Below the pieces are notes generated by a model. It saw nothing but the letters and a program-made list of their open reading frames with translations, did not search any database and was not told where the DNA came from. Below are positions 18,393 to 27,415 of a stretch of 50,660 bases of DNA, piece after piece (within the stretch, counting starts at the first letter, position 1; each line of letters starts with the position of its first letter). Both the position numbers and the translations under genes were made by a program. This DNA is from GCA-2746235 sp049609225. GTDB taxonomy: Bacteria; Planctomycetota; UBA1135. The DNA lies in the NCBI GenBank assembly GCA_049609225.1, contig JBMYYH010000008.1, positions 1-50,660 on the forward strand, written 5' to 3'.

Positions 18393-20948
18393 ATGCAAAG
18401 AAACCTAGCCTTTATTTTTGGCCTGGGATTGCTGTGTCTTGCAGCATTCCTATTCCTGTCGCCGCCAGAAGCAGATTCCTTGGAATCCGGTTTGTCGGAG
18501 CCGTTCGTGGATGCAGATCCATCTACACCAGCTCCTCTCGTCTTGGATGCGCCGTCGCCTTCGAAGCTGCAGAGGTCAGATGCTTCCACCTCTAGCGCTG
18601 GCAGCGAATCCGAACCCCCCTCGAAAGAGGAGGCCCCTCCTACACGTCGCATTCAGCTCCTGCGTGGAGATTCCACGACTCCAGTTGCCGATGCGGAATT
18701 GTGGGTATTTGCGAATTCACAACTCCGCTCCACCGACCCCGCCGTCCTGCAGTTCCTGAGGGAGCATCCGGATCCGGAGGAACGCGGCAGATACTTCAGT
18801 GAAACCTATCGGTCCGACGCAGACGGCTACGTGGACTTCCCCATGGTCGAATCAGGAGCACAGGTAATCGCACGTTCCGGGGAGCTCTTCGGCATCGACC
18901 CATGGTTCGGGAGGAACACCCACATCCTGCGATTGTTCCCCGATCAACAAACCACCGTGCGCATTCTGGATCACCGCGGGCAACCCCTTGCCGGCATCCC
19001 GGTCGGCATTTCCTTCTACAACGATGATGATTACGGCAGCATCGGAAGCTCCGCCGCGTTTACGAATACCGATGGATACGCGGAAGTGCGCCATCTACAG
19101 CGATGGCTGCAGCCTCAGTTTCCCCGAGACATCCGCATTGGGCCCCACCTCCTCCTGAAGGAGGACCTGTCCATACCGCTTGCAGCTTGGCGCGCCGGAT
19201 CCCATGGCGACTGCATCACTCTTCCACCACTCGGCAGCGTGACCGTCGTGGTTCAAGATTATGAAGAAGAATCCGTCCCTGGTTTTCTTGGGATCCAACT
19301 ACTGAAGGACCCACACCCGGAGACTCGCCCGCAGAGTTTCGAGCTGGAGTCGCGACGAGCCCCGTCCCTCGTGACCCGAGGTGAAACCGTCACCAGCAGC
19401 TATCACTTCCCGCATGTCGGGTTGGGGCTGGAACTCGCGGTGCATGTTCTAGGGGCACCCTTCAATCCAGACCCGGTCGGCTTTGGGCCTGGCCCATGGA
19501 CCGAAGGACAAACAGTAGAGCTATTGGCAAAGCCACCGAGCCAGGAATCCACTTATCAAATGCGCCTGGTGGATGAAGACGGCAGGGCATTGGCTCATCA
19601 AGACCTCATCGTGATCATGTCCATCGACGGGGATGCCTCCTGGCGGAGTGATGCTTATGTCACCGATAAGGATGGGAATTTCACATTCACCCCTGGCGAA
19701 TATGAGGCAGAAGCCCTTCACCGCGAGGGTCTGGGATTCCGCATCCGCAGTAGCGGCGATGAACATTTCCTGCCCAAAGAAGGTTCCCTTCCCCCGCCAC
19801 CCGAGCCCTCCGGGCCTCATGACTTTGGCGAGATCCGCATGTCAAGCGCAGGAATCCTTGCCTCCGGCGTAGTCGTCGACGAAGACGAGGAGCCGATTCC
19901 CAGCATTTGGATTACAGCCACTTTCACCGATGGTGAGGAGCCCGAAGATGATTTCCTTGCCACCGATACGGATGGCCGATTCACGCTTTTTCAAAAGGCC
20001 CCCGGCAAGTCCGTGACCCTGCATTTCGATCATCAGGATTATCTTGCGCAAAAAATCGAGGTCGCGGCGGGCACCAGCGATCTACGGATTCAACTGAAGA
20101 AGGGCAAGGTCCTCTCAGGGAATGCGCTGTTCTCAGATGGCATACACCCAGATGATTTCAGTGCCAAGCTTTTGGACAAAGACGGCAATACCCTCGGCAG
20201 TGCCTCATTTCGCGACGACGGCACCTTCTCCATGAAGTCGCTTGGATCGGATACGGGGACTTTAGCCATCCGTCATTCCAATCAGGCCAACACTTTCCTC
20301 ACGATCGAAGGCATCACGCCAATCGCAGAAGGCGAAGCGCAGGATCCACGGCTGACCGACATCGATTTGCGCGGCAAGGTGCAGAAGGCACAAGTTCTGG
20401 TGCTCGGCCGCGACCAGGAACCAATCGAACGACCACGTTTTCAGGCCGACGGTAGAGAGGGATTCCTGCGCTTTGCATTCGGCGGCAGCGATGGCGTCGT
20501 GCATGTGCTTCTTGGGGAAGAGTCCGCAATGGCTGCAATCTATGTACCGGGTTATTCCATCCAAGAGTTTGAGATTGTCCCGGGCGAGCAGACTCTGCAA
20601 CTGGAGGGCGGATGGGAGGCGACACTCCAACTCTCTCCGAAGCCGGTTTTGCCACCGGGATACCACCTCTTCATTCAACCTTGGCACCTGAACACTGAAG
20701 GCAAGATCGCTGGTTTCGCCTCACGGGCCAGGTTTGATGATACGGGCAGGGCGCAGATTCTCGTGCCCTCGACCGGCACCTTTGGAGCCTATATTGCCGT
20801 CCAAAACGAGAAGAGGTTTTCCGAACGCTTGCCCTCTTGGGATCACCAGTATGAGGATGACACCTTCGAGATCCATATGCAGGGAGCAACCGCCACTGGC
20901 ACGCTCACGGTTTCCCAGGAAGAGATCGACGCCCTGATTTCCGATTGA
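18393..20948 (+). CDS. Paralogue family member B2: anchored multi-domain beta protein
   Basis: Function not recognised. The 851-residue product has an anchor at about 5-22 (FIFGLGLLCLAAFLFL), a Ser/Pro/Glu-rich linker to about 85, then VLQFLREHP and serial beta domains. A central carboxypeptidase-regulatory-like domain begins near 490 (ASGVVVDEDEEPIPSIWI) and contains TDTDGRFTL. QDPRLTDIDLR is at about 650, and a short acidic helix (QEEIDALISD) closes the protein. It is most like B1. Codon use is less biased than in pgk just upstream. No catalytic or metal motif is apparent. Surface-exposed or periplasmic structural protein is an inference. Confidence 0.75.
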   Translation: MQRNLAFIFGLGLLCLAAFLFLSPPEADSLESGLSEPFVDADPSTPAPLVLDAPSPSKLQRSDASTSSAGSESEPPSKEEAPPTRRIQLLRGDSTTPVADAELWVFANSQLRSTDPAVLQFLREHPDPEERGRYFSETYRSDADGYVDFPMVESGAQVIARSGELFGIDPWFGRNTHILRLFPDQQTTVRILDHRGQPLAGIPVGISFYNDDDYGSIGSSAAFTNTDGYAEVRHLQRWLQPQFPRDIRIGPHLLLKEDLSIPLAAWRAGSHGDCITLPPLGSVTVVVQDYEEESVPGFLGIQLLKDPHPETRPQSFELESRRAPSLVTRGETVTSSYHFPHVGLGLELAVHVLGAPFNPDPVGFGPGPWTEGQTVELLAKPPSQESTYQMRLVDEDGRALAHQDLIVIMSIDGDASWRSDAYVTDKDGNFTFTPGEYEAEALHREGLGFRIRSSGDEHFLPKEGSLPPPPEPSGPHDFGEIRMSSAGILASGVVVDEDEEPIPSIWITATFTDGEEPEDDFLATDTDGRFTLFQKAPGKSVTLHFDHQDYLAQKIEVAAGTSDLRIQLKKGKVLSGNALFSDGIHPDDFSAKLLDKDGNTLGSASFRDDGTFSMKSLGSDTGTLAIRHSNQANTFLTIEGITPIAEGEAQDPRLTDIDLRGKVQKAQVLVLGRDQEPIERPRFQADGREGFLRFAFGGSDGVVHVLLGEESAMAAIYVPGYSIQEFEIVPGEQTLQLEGGWEATLQLSPKPVLPPGYHLFIQPWHLNTEGKIAGFASRARFDDTGRAQILVPSTGTFGAYIAVQNEKRFSERLPSWDHQYEDDTFEIHMQGATATGTLTVSQEEIDALISD

Positions 20949-21034
20949 TACCGGACCTCCGTGTTTCTTGACGGGAACAAAGACAGCGCTTTGGCGCAAC
21001 GCCCCCTTGGCACGGTGGTTGCGAGTACTGAGGC

Positions 21035-22549
21035 ATGACCCTTTCCCCTATCGCAACCAGTCTTTGTCTTTTTGCCTTCGCCGCGCCGCTTGCAGCCCAA
21101 GAGATGGTCGGCGGCGTATGGACGGACTATGGCAGCTTCGGCCCTCCCACGGGCTATACCTTCGGTGATCTCTATGCGGTGCCGGATTGCAATGGCGACG
21201 GCTTTGAAGATCTTGTCCAAGACGTGACCGACGCAGTGCAGATCTTCAGCGGCTTCGATGGTTCATTCCTCCGTAGCCTAGACACCAGCGGATTCCCCTT
21301 CCACAATCGCACGAAACATGCAGGGGACCTCAATGGGGATGGCATTCCAGACTTCATGGTTGGAAGCGTGAAGTACGGCCGCACATTGAATGTCATCTCC
21401 GGGTCGAATGGCTCCCTTCTGCAGACCTTCCTGCCGTCCAGCCATACGCTGGATTCCAGTTACTATCATCAAGCACCGGGAGGGGACATCGACGGCGATG
21501 GTGTCGATGACATTCTTGTAGGCAATGGCCACGCGGATTCGCCCTTGCACGGAGCCGGCATCGTGATTGCCTATTCCGGTGCGACCGGCGCCATGATTCA
21601 TGAAATCACGGGAACTTATTTCGACGAAGCTGTCGGTTCCAATGTGTGTGCTGCCGGCGACCAAAACGCAGATGGCTATGATGATTTCTTCGTCGTCTCA
21701 CACGGTCATTTCCTAGTCCCCCATGATGGCTGGCTACGACTCTACAGCGGTCTGAATGCCTCTATTCTTTGGGAGATCCCCGGCGAGCCAGCCTCGGGTT
21801 ATCTCTTTGGAGTGAACACCTTGGCGCTCGCCCAGGACCTCGACGGAGATGGGTCCAGTGATGTCCTCGTCAGCACGGGCACGGAAACCATTGCCTACTC
21901 CACTGTCACGCAACTGGAGATTCGTCGCTACCCAGGGTCAGGCATGCTGCCGTGCGTGGACCTCAATGGGGATGGCCTCGATGAACTCCTGCAGCATTTC
22001 CCGAGCGGACTCATCCGCGATGGACGCACTGGATTCGTGCTCGCTGAAGGTGCGGACAAGTATCACACGCTCGACACCCGCTCCTTCCTCGGACGTCACT
22101 CTGTGTTGGAGGAACGCGGCACCGGTGCACCCACCAACTTCGACCTGACGTACTTCCAACCGCAACTCAGCCTCGACGCAACCCGTCTTTCGACCAGTGC
22201 CGGCGGCACCATTCAAATGGAGATCGACTTTGGATTGCTTTATCCATGGCTTCAGTATGCGTTGATTCTTTCGGGAGCGGGAGCCGGCCCCACCGCGTTG
22301 GCTGGGATTGAGATTCCAATCACGATGGATAACTTGACCAGCCGTTGTATCGCGATGCAGTATCCGCAGGGATTCCAGAATCCTGCAGGAACGCTCGATC
22401 ACCGTGGGAGAGCATCCTGCAGCCTGCAGATTCAGCCGATGCAATATGCCGGCGCCATCGGCCGCGAGCTGACCATTGCGGCAGGACTATTCGTCAATGG
22501 ACAGCTGACGCAATCCTCGACCGCCCTGCACATCACGCTGGACCCCTAA
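21035..22549 (+). CDS. Secreted FG-GAP/integrin-alpha-like beta-propeller protein
   Basis: The 504-residue protein has a signal peptide (about 1-21, cleavage near LAAQ) and a propeller with calcium-loop motifs DCNGDGFEDL, DLNGDGIPDF, DIDGDGVDDI, DQNADGYDDF, DLDGDGSSDV and DLNGDGLDEL. These are the D-x-[ND]-x-DG signatures of FG-GAP repeats. The last 130 residues (from about 370, with SAGGT, LILSGAGAGP and GTLDHRGRA) are a separate beta module. I recall similar modules at the C-termini of many planctomycete exported proteins, possibly for sorting or surface attachment. It lies inside the paralogue array between B2 and C1 in the same direction, so a shared location or job is possible but unproven. 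Confidence 0.85.
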   Translation: MTLSPIATSLCLFAFAAPLAAQEMVGGVWTDYGSFGPPTGYTFGDLYAVPDCNGDGFEDLVQDVTDAVQIFSGFDGSFLRSLDTSGFPFHNRTKHAGDLNGDGIPDFMVGSVKYGRTLNVISGSNGSLLQTFLPSSHTLDSSYYHQAPGGDIDGDGVDDILVGNGHADSPLHGAGIVIAYSGATGAMIHEITGTYFDEAVGSNVCAAGDQNADGYDDFFVVSHGHFLVPHDGWLRLYSGLNASILWEIPGEPASGYLFGVNTLALAQDLDGDGSSDVLVSTGTETIAYSTVTQLEIRRYPGSGMLPCVDLNGDGLDELLQHFPSGLIRDGRTGFVLAEGADKYHTLDTRSFLGRHSVLEERGTGAPTNFDLTYFQPQLSLDATRLSTSAGGTIQMEIDFGLLYPWLQYALILSGAGAGPTALAGIEIPITMDNLTSRCIAMQYPQGFQNPAGTLDHRGRASCSLQIQPMQYAGAIGRELTIAAGLFVNGQLTQSSTALHITLDP

Positions 22550-22576
22550 GCTATCCTGCGAATTCACGACGCATCC

Positions 22577-22582
22577 TATACT
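22577..22582 (+). promoter_or_regulatory. -10-like TATACT ahead of paralogue C1
   Basis: TATACT matches the -10 consensus at five of six positions and lies 12 bases before the GTG at 22595. That predicts a leader of about six bases. Confidence 0.45.
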
Positions 22583-22594
22583 GCAGGTTGCGTC

Positions 22595-24949
22595 GTGAAA
22601 CGTCTCCTACCCCTACTCCTCCTTGCGGCTTGTTCCGTTTCCATCTGGTATTTGATGCAGGACGAGGACGGCGACTCGACCGGTGGTGCGGCGGCAACCG
22701 TCGTCGAAGTTACCGAATCTGATCCGGAGGTGGCGGAGGCCGATCTGGAAGATGCACCGGATGCGGGCAGCTTAGAGCGCGCGGAACTCACCGAAGCGGA
22801 AACTGCTCCCGTGGATGCGACCACGGAAAGCGAGTCGACGGATCTTGGAGCGGACCTGCATCTCGTTGGGGTACGGGTGGTCAGTCCGGAAGGTGTGGTC
22901 AAAGCAGGCGTGCCGGTCGTCTTGATGTACGACGCCCTTTGGGGCCCTCAAGAACTTGCCCGCGCCGAGACGGATGAGAAGGGCATGGCCCTACTGCTCG
23001 AGCAGTACATCTATGGTCCGAAAGAGGAAGTACGCGCGATGTCGATCGGCTTCCCTTTCCACTGCAAGGATGCTTCCGAACCAGTCACTTTCACCAGTGA
23101 TGCGTGGCCTGAGGAGATGATTGAGTTGGAGTTGCCAGCAACAGGTGGAGTCGAGATTCATCTACTCGATCAGGATGGCGAGCTCTGGACTAACGAAGTC
23201 GAACTGAAGATGGCGCCCGTGTCGATGTTCAGTAAGAAAGGAAAGGTCCTGCGCGAGAAGAGCATGGCCAATCTTGGATTGATGGTGCAGGATGGCATCG
23301 CGATCTTCCCGCATGTCGGCTTGGGACGACGTCTTGAGATTGGCATACCTTGGGATCCATGGGCGACCTGGGATATCGTCCGCGTGGCTGGGCCGAAGGA
23401 GCCAGGGGAATGGGTCAAAGTGGAGTTGCGCGTAAAGGAGGTGCGTCCGCAATGGTCGGTGCGGCTGTTGTTCGAAGACGGCACTCCCCTCGCCGAACGG
23501 GATATCTTGCTGCAGCGAAGTTCCTGGAAGATGTCGGATGGCCAGAACTTCTCTTCTTCCGGCTATATAGGCACCTACTGGACCGACAAGGACGGCAACC
23601 TGAAGTTTCCCTTCTCGGAAGCCCTCACGGCGGATCATGAAGAGATGCAGTTCACTGCTGGACCGACCGGCGATGCACGCTTTGGCTACGCCAAGTTGGA
23701 ACTGCTGAGCACCTACGCCGGCCAAGATCAGGACTTCGGTGACTTGACCCTCGCCGGCACTACTTTGCTTGCAGCCGGCACCGTTCAGGATGCCTCGGGC
23801 AATCCACTTGAGGCCAATGTCTTGGCGTATCAGGCCGAGTATCACCCTCTCGATGCCGACGCCGCCCCAGACTTCGATTGGGCCCCTGGCAGCAACACCG
23901 AACATGGAGATGCCGGTGCTTTCCGCACCTTCGGAGTCTCCAACTCCCCCACCATTCGCCTGACGGTCTCCGCTGAAGGCTTCGCGGAGAAGCAAGTCAC
24001 CGTCGACCGCGGCAGTGAAGGCGTCTCGATCGTGCTGCAGACCGACCTCGGCATCGCCGGACGTATGCAGGTGCCTGCAGGATTGAATCCGAGGGATACC
24101 GTGGTGCGTTTCCTTGCGGATGGAGAGCCACGTCAGTTCGACCAGTATCGTGGACAGTACCCCGACGCGATCCCGAATGAGGAAGGCGAGTTCCGGATCG
24201 CGGAAATCCCGGAACGCGTCCCTGGTGCGGTTGCGGTGATCGACCGAGAGAGTGGATTGATGTTGGCTTTGGTCGAGTCGGTCGTCCCGACCATGTTGGG
24301 TGAAGTCGGCGATGCGCGGCTCGATCCATTGATCCTGGATGGCGTGCATTCCTATCAAGTGAAGATCGTCGGGCCGAATGGCGGCAAGATCCGCGGCTTC
24401 ACCTGGATGCTGGAATATGATTTCACCGTCATGCAGGACCATGGCAACTATGACTTCGGCGATGATTTCACCTTCCTCTGGACGGAAGAGCGTGCCACGG
24501 TTTCGATCCTCGCGAATGGTTATCGCATCACCACGGCAGAGCTCAAACCTGGAGAGAACACCGTCGAGATCTTGCGCGCACCTCTCGTGATGTTCGAAGC
24601 GCCGGACCTGCCGACCTTGCCGGATGGCCTGCGTTATTCCATCGAACTCGACAGCCTCGATGGCTCTGACCTGCTTGACCTGGATACCAATCTTCCCAGT
24701 GGGGCTGCAGGTGGCGTCTTCCCTGTACCGATGCCGGGCACCGGTGACTTCCAAGTGAAGCTGTCGGTTTGGAACCGCGAAACCGGCGCCTCAGCCGAAG
24801 TCTTGGTCGACGGCGAGCCTTGGGTGTTCGATTTTCACATCCAAGAGAATGCGACAGGCCAAAAAATTGCGGTGCCGCTACCGGTGGATGGGATTCAGGC
24901 TGCGATGAAAGAGGCGCAGGCATTGGGAACGGAAGAGAGCTCGATGTAG
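22595..24949 (+). CDS. Paralogue family member C1: lipoprotein-like or anchored multi-domain beta protein
   Basis: Function not recognised. It starts with GTG (22595) and encodes 784 residues. The N-terminus MKRLLPLLLLAACS contains a lipobox-like LAAC (Cys13), so unlike its relatives it could be lipidated. More hydrophobic residues (SVSIWYLM) follow, so a plain anchor is equally possible. After an acidic linker come domains shared with C2: MIELELP/IVEMVLP, VEIHLLD/AEVHLLD, DPWATW, and a conserved GAVAVI/GTVAVI stretch. The central carboxypeptidase-regulatory-like domain starts near 393 and GDARLDPLILD is near 572. It is about 70-80 residues shorter than the A and B members, the loss lying before the central domain. 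Confidence 0.75.
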   Translation: MKRLLPLLLLAACSVSIWYLMQDEDGDSTGGAAATVVEVTESDPEVAEADLEDAPDAGSLERAELTEAETAPVDATTESESTDLGADLHLVGVRVVSPEGVVKAGVPVVLMYDALWGPQELARAETDEKGMALLLEQYIYGPKEEVRAMSIGFPFHCKDASEPVTFTSDAWPEEMIELELPATGGVEIHLLDQDGELWTNEVELKMAPVSMFSKKGKVLREKSMANLGLMVQDGIAIFPHVGLGRRLEIGIPWDPWATWDIVRVAGPKEPGEWVKVELRVKEVRPQWSVRLLFEDGTPLAERDILLQRSSWKMSDGQNFSSSGYIGTYWTDKDGNLKFPFSEALTADHEEMQFTAGPTGDARFGYAKLELLSTYAGQDQDFGDLTLAGTTLLAAGTVQDASGNPLEANVLAYQAEYHPLDADAAPDFDWAPGSNTEHGDAGAFRTFGVSNSPTIRLTVSAEGFAEKQVTVDRGSEGVSIVLQTDLGIAGRMQVPAGLNPRDTVVRFLADGEPRQFDQYRGQYPDAIPNEEGEFRIAEIPERVPGAVAVIDRESGLMLALVESVVPTMLGEVGDARLDPLILDGVHSYQVKIVGPNGGKIRGFTWMLEYDFTVMQDHGNYDFGDDFTFLWTEERATVSILANGYRITTAELKPGENTVEILRAPLVMFEAPDLPTLPDGLRYSIELDSLDGSDLLDLDTNLPSGAAGGVFPVPMPGTGDFQVKLSVWNRETGASAEVLVDGEPWVFDFHIQENATGQKIAVPLPVDGIQAAMKEAQALGTEESSM

Positions 24950-24955
24950 AAGTGC

Positions 24956-24961
24956 TAGGAT
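24956..24961 (+). promoter_or_regulatory. -10-like TAGGAT ahead of paralogue C2
   Basis: TAGGAT lies 12 bases before the ATG at 24974, in the 24-base gap after C1. C2 may therefore have its own promoter, although cotranscription with C1 is possible. Confidence 0.35.
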
Positions 24962-24973
24962 GCGTTCTTTCCT

Positions 24974-27313
24974 ATGCAGCGCATTCTTCTATTGCTCCTC
25001 TTGGCAGCCGCTGTGGTGGCAGCCGTCTTCCTGATCGATCCGGAAGAAGCCGCCGAGGACACGCAGGAAACGGCACCGGGACCTGCCGTCGTGCATCCTC
25101 CGGAGCCGAAGGATGCAGCGACCTTGGAAGCAGCAACTGCAACAGAGCCCGCTGCCGAGATCCTGCGCGAGTCCACGGATCCGGGTGCTGCAGATGCCGA
25201 TTCGTTGGCCGCCCCCTCCCTGCCCATGCGGGTGGTGGATCCGTTCGGCACGCCTCAACCGGGGATTCCTGTTGCGCTAGCCTTACGAACGGAGAATGAC
25301 ATCGAAGAAGTCTTTCGCGCTTCGAGTGATGCGGATGGCTTGCTGACGATGCGTTGTTCCTTGACGGAACTTGCAGAGGGAGAGGAGCTGGTTCTTGGCT
25401 TCCCCTTTCCGGTACTCGACGGCACTCCGGAATGGGTGACGGACCCGAGCCAATGGGGAGACGAGATCGTGGAAATGGTTTTGCCGGTGCATGGATCTGC
25501 GGAAGTGCACCTGCTGGACGTGGATGGAAATCCATGGCATCGCCCTCTCAGGGTCAAGATTGGCCCCACTCCTGGCGAGGGGCATGAAGGTCCTGCGGAT
25601 GTCTATGCCAACTTGATGAGCAGCCTTGGTGTGGAGGCCGAAAATGGCGTGGCATTCTTTCCGATCGTCGGAATGTTCAAGAGAATCCAAGTCGGTATGG
25701 GCGCCGATCCTTGGGCGACTTGGCGCGGCGCCGAAGCTGCAGGCCCAAGCGTCGCGGGAGAAGTCGTCCGCCTGGAGTTGCATCAGTACCGTAAGAATCC
25801 TGTTTTTCGGGTCGCGTTGCAGGACGAACAAGGAGAACCCATTCCCAATCGCGCGGTCGTCCTGCGATGGAAGACCTTTACCGCAAGCAGCAAGAACTCC
25901 CTTTCGACAGGCTATTGGGAGCACGAGGGTTTTCGCAGTGACCAGGAGGGAATTTTGGAGTTTCCCGTTTCACGTGGCGTCTATGGAGATCGTATTGAAG
26001 TGCGAGTCACCACCGCCGATGCCGATCTGCGCAACACGAGATCCGGCATTGTGCTCATGCCGAATCCGATGCCCCTGCCGTGGGAAAACGTGGGAGATCC
26101 TCTACTCGTGGAACTTGAGGACCTGGAGCTACGTGCCGCGGAACGCATCGGTTCGGGCAGCATCCTGACGGCTGATAGCCAGCCTGTTGAAGCGTCTATC
26201 GAAACCCAACAAATCGTCAGTCTTCAAATCAACGGATTCGATAAGGCAACCAGCCAGGACATCCCAGGGTTTCGCATCCTGCAGGAGGATAATGGGAATT
26301 TTCACCTCTTCGGAGTTTGCGTCACGGATGACATCTTCCTGAAGGTCACGCCTAAGACCGGCATCGCCCAGAAACGCAACTTCAAGCCAGGTGCGAAGGA
26401 CCTGGATTTCGTGATAGCTCCCGATTTTTTCATCAACGGGCAACTCAACATTCCTGAAGGAGTCGACCCGAATGGGTTCCGATTGCGTTTCTTTCCAGAG
26501 GGTGAAGTTCCGTTCGCCCATTTCCCATCGCAAACCCCAGATGCAATCCCAGAGGCAGATGGTTCCTTTCAGCTGCGCGGGTTGCCGGACACCAACCCGG
26601 GTACGGTTGCCGTGATTCATGAGGAAAGCACTTCTCTCCTTTTGGATATCCCTGAAGTCAAGCCGACTCAGGATCCGGAGATGCGTGATTTACGCCTCTA
26701 CTCCATCGACCTCGGAAACTTCACGCGCTGGACTCTTCACCTGATCCTTCCACCTCGAACCCAGCAGCATAGTGCGAAGGTCCTCATCCTCGATCCGCCG
26801 ATGCCCAAGTATCGGGACATGTTCTACCTCCCTCATGGGGATGACTTGGACGTCGCCACGCTCCAGCCGACCATGAGACTTCAAGTCGAGATGACGGGAA
26901 TGCGTAGTGAGGAGATCACGGTGACCAGTGGCCATCATGAAATCAAAATGCGCGAGGCCATGAAGTTATCCCTTCAGTTCCAGGACGTACCTCAACTCCG
27001 CAAGGGATACACATTGAGGGGCAGCACCCGACTTGTGGATGCCAAACCTTGGGATTCCGATACGCATTTCTTCCCGAACAATTGGCGCGAGGGACTTAGG
27101 ATCCCCATCAAGCAACCTGGAAAACTACGCTTTCAGGTCTTCCTGGTGAAACCCGATGGCAGGCGCAGCATCGGCATGAAGGAATGGGCGTGGGATTTCG
27201 AAGTATCCGAAGATGGTGCGGCGAAGCCCTTGTCCATCACCATCGAACAAGCCGAACTCCTGAATGCCTATCAGCAGCTCGATCAACCGCCGCCCCAGCA
27301 TCCTCATCACTAG
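24974..27313 (+). CDS. Paralogue family member C2: anchored multi-domain beta protein
   Basis: Function not recognised. The 779-residue product has a strong anchor (MQRILLLLLLAAAVVAAVFL), an acidic Ala/Glu/Thr linker to about 75, and beta domains colinear with C1: EIVEMVLPVHG, AEVHLLDVDGNPW, ADPWATW. The region matching the central domain of the other members (about 394, SILTADSQPVEAS) is more diverged. The signature is degraded to MRDLRLYSIDLG near 570. The C-terminus ends in QPPPQHPHH, a His/Pro tail not seen in the others. Like A2 and B2 its codon use is less G/C-biased than C1, so each pair has one more biased and one less biased member. Confidence 0.72.
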   Translation: MQRILLLLLLAAAVVAAVFLIDPEEAAEDTQETAPGPAVVHPPEPKDAATLEAATATEPAAEILRESTDPGAADADSLAAPSLPMRVVDPFGTPQPGIPVALALRTENDIEEVFRASSDADGLLTMRCSLTELAEGEELVLGFPFPVLDGTPEWVTDPSQWGDEIVEMVLPVHGSAEVHLLDVDGNPWHRPLRVKIGPTPGEGHEGPADVYANLMSSLGVEAENGVAFFPIVGMFKRIQVGMGADPWATWRGAEAAGPSVAGEVVRLELHQYRKNPVFRVALQDEQGEPIPNRAVVLRWKTFTASSKNSLSTGYWEHEGFRSDQEGILEFPVSRGVYGDRIEVRVTTADADLRNTRSGIVLMPNPMPLPWENVGDPLLVELEDLELRAAERIGSGSILTADSQPVEASIETQQIVSLQINGFDKATSQDIPGFRILQEDNGNFHLFGVCVTDDIFLKVTPKTGIAQKRNFKPGAKDLDFVIAPDFFINGQLNIPEGVDPNGFRLRFFPEGEVPFAHFPSQTPDAIPEADGSFQLRGLPDTNPGTVAVIHEESTSLLLDIPEVKPTQDPEMRDLRLYSIDLGNFTRWTLHLILPPRTQQHSAKVLILDPPMPKYRDMFYLPHGDDLDVATLQPTMRLQVEMTGMRSEEITVTSGHHEIKMREAMKLSLQFQDVPQLRKGYTLRGSTRLVDAKPWDSDTHFFPNNWREGLRIPIKQPGKLRFQVFLVKPDGRRSIGMKEWAWDFEVSEDGAAKPLSITIEQAELLNAYQQLDQPPPQHPHH

Positions 27314-27360
27314 TCGAATGGAGCCTCTTGCTCCGGTTCGCGAAGTGCCAGAAATGCCGT

Positions 27361-27378
27361 AAGATGTTTAAACGCCTT
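27361..27378. promoter_or_regulatory. Imperfect palindrome upstream of the winged-helix regulator
   Basis: AAG-n2-GTTTAAAC-n2-CTT is symmetric at 14 of 18 positions around a perfect 8-bp core (27366-27373). It lies 37 bases before the regulator's ATG and is a candidate operator for that protein. A run of six T follows, but no GC-rich stem, so it does not look like a terminator of C2. Confidence 0.3.
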
Positions 27379-27415
27379 TTTTGCGCGCATCCAAAGTCAA
27401 GCAATCCTGATCGAC

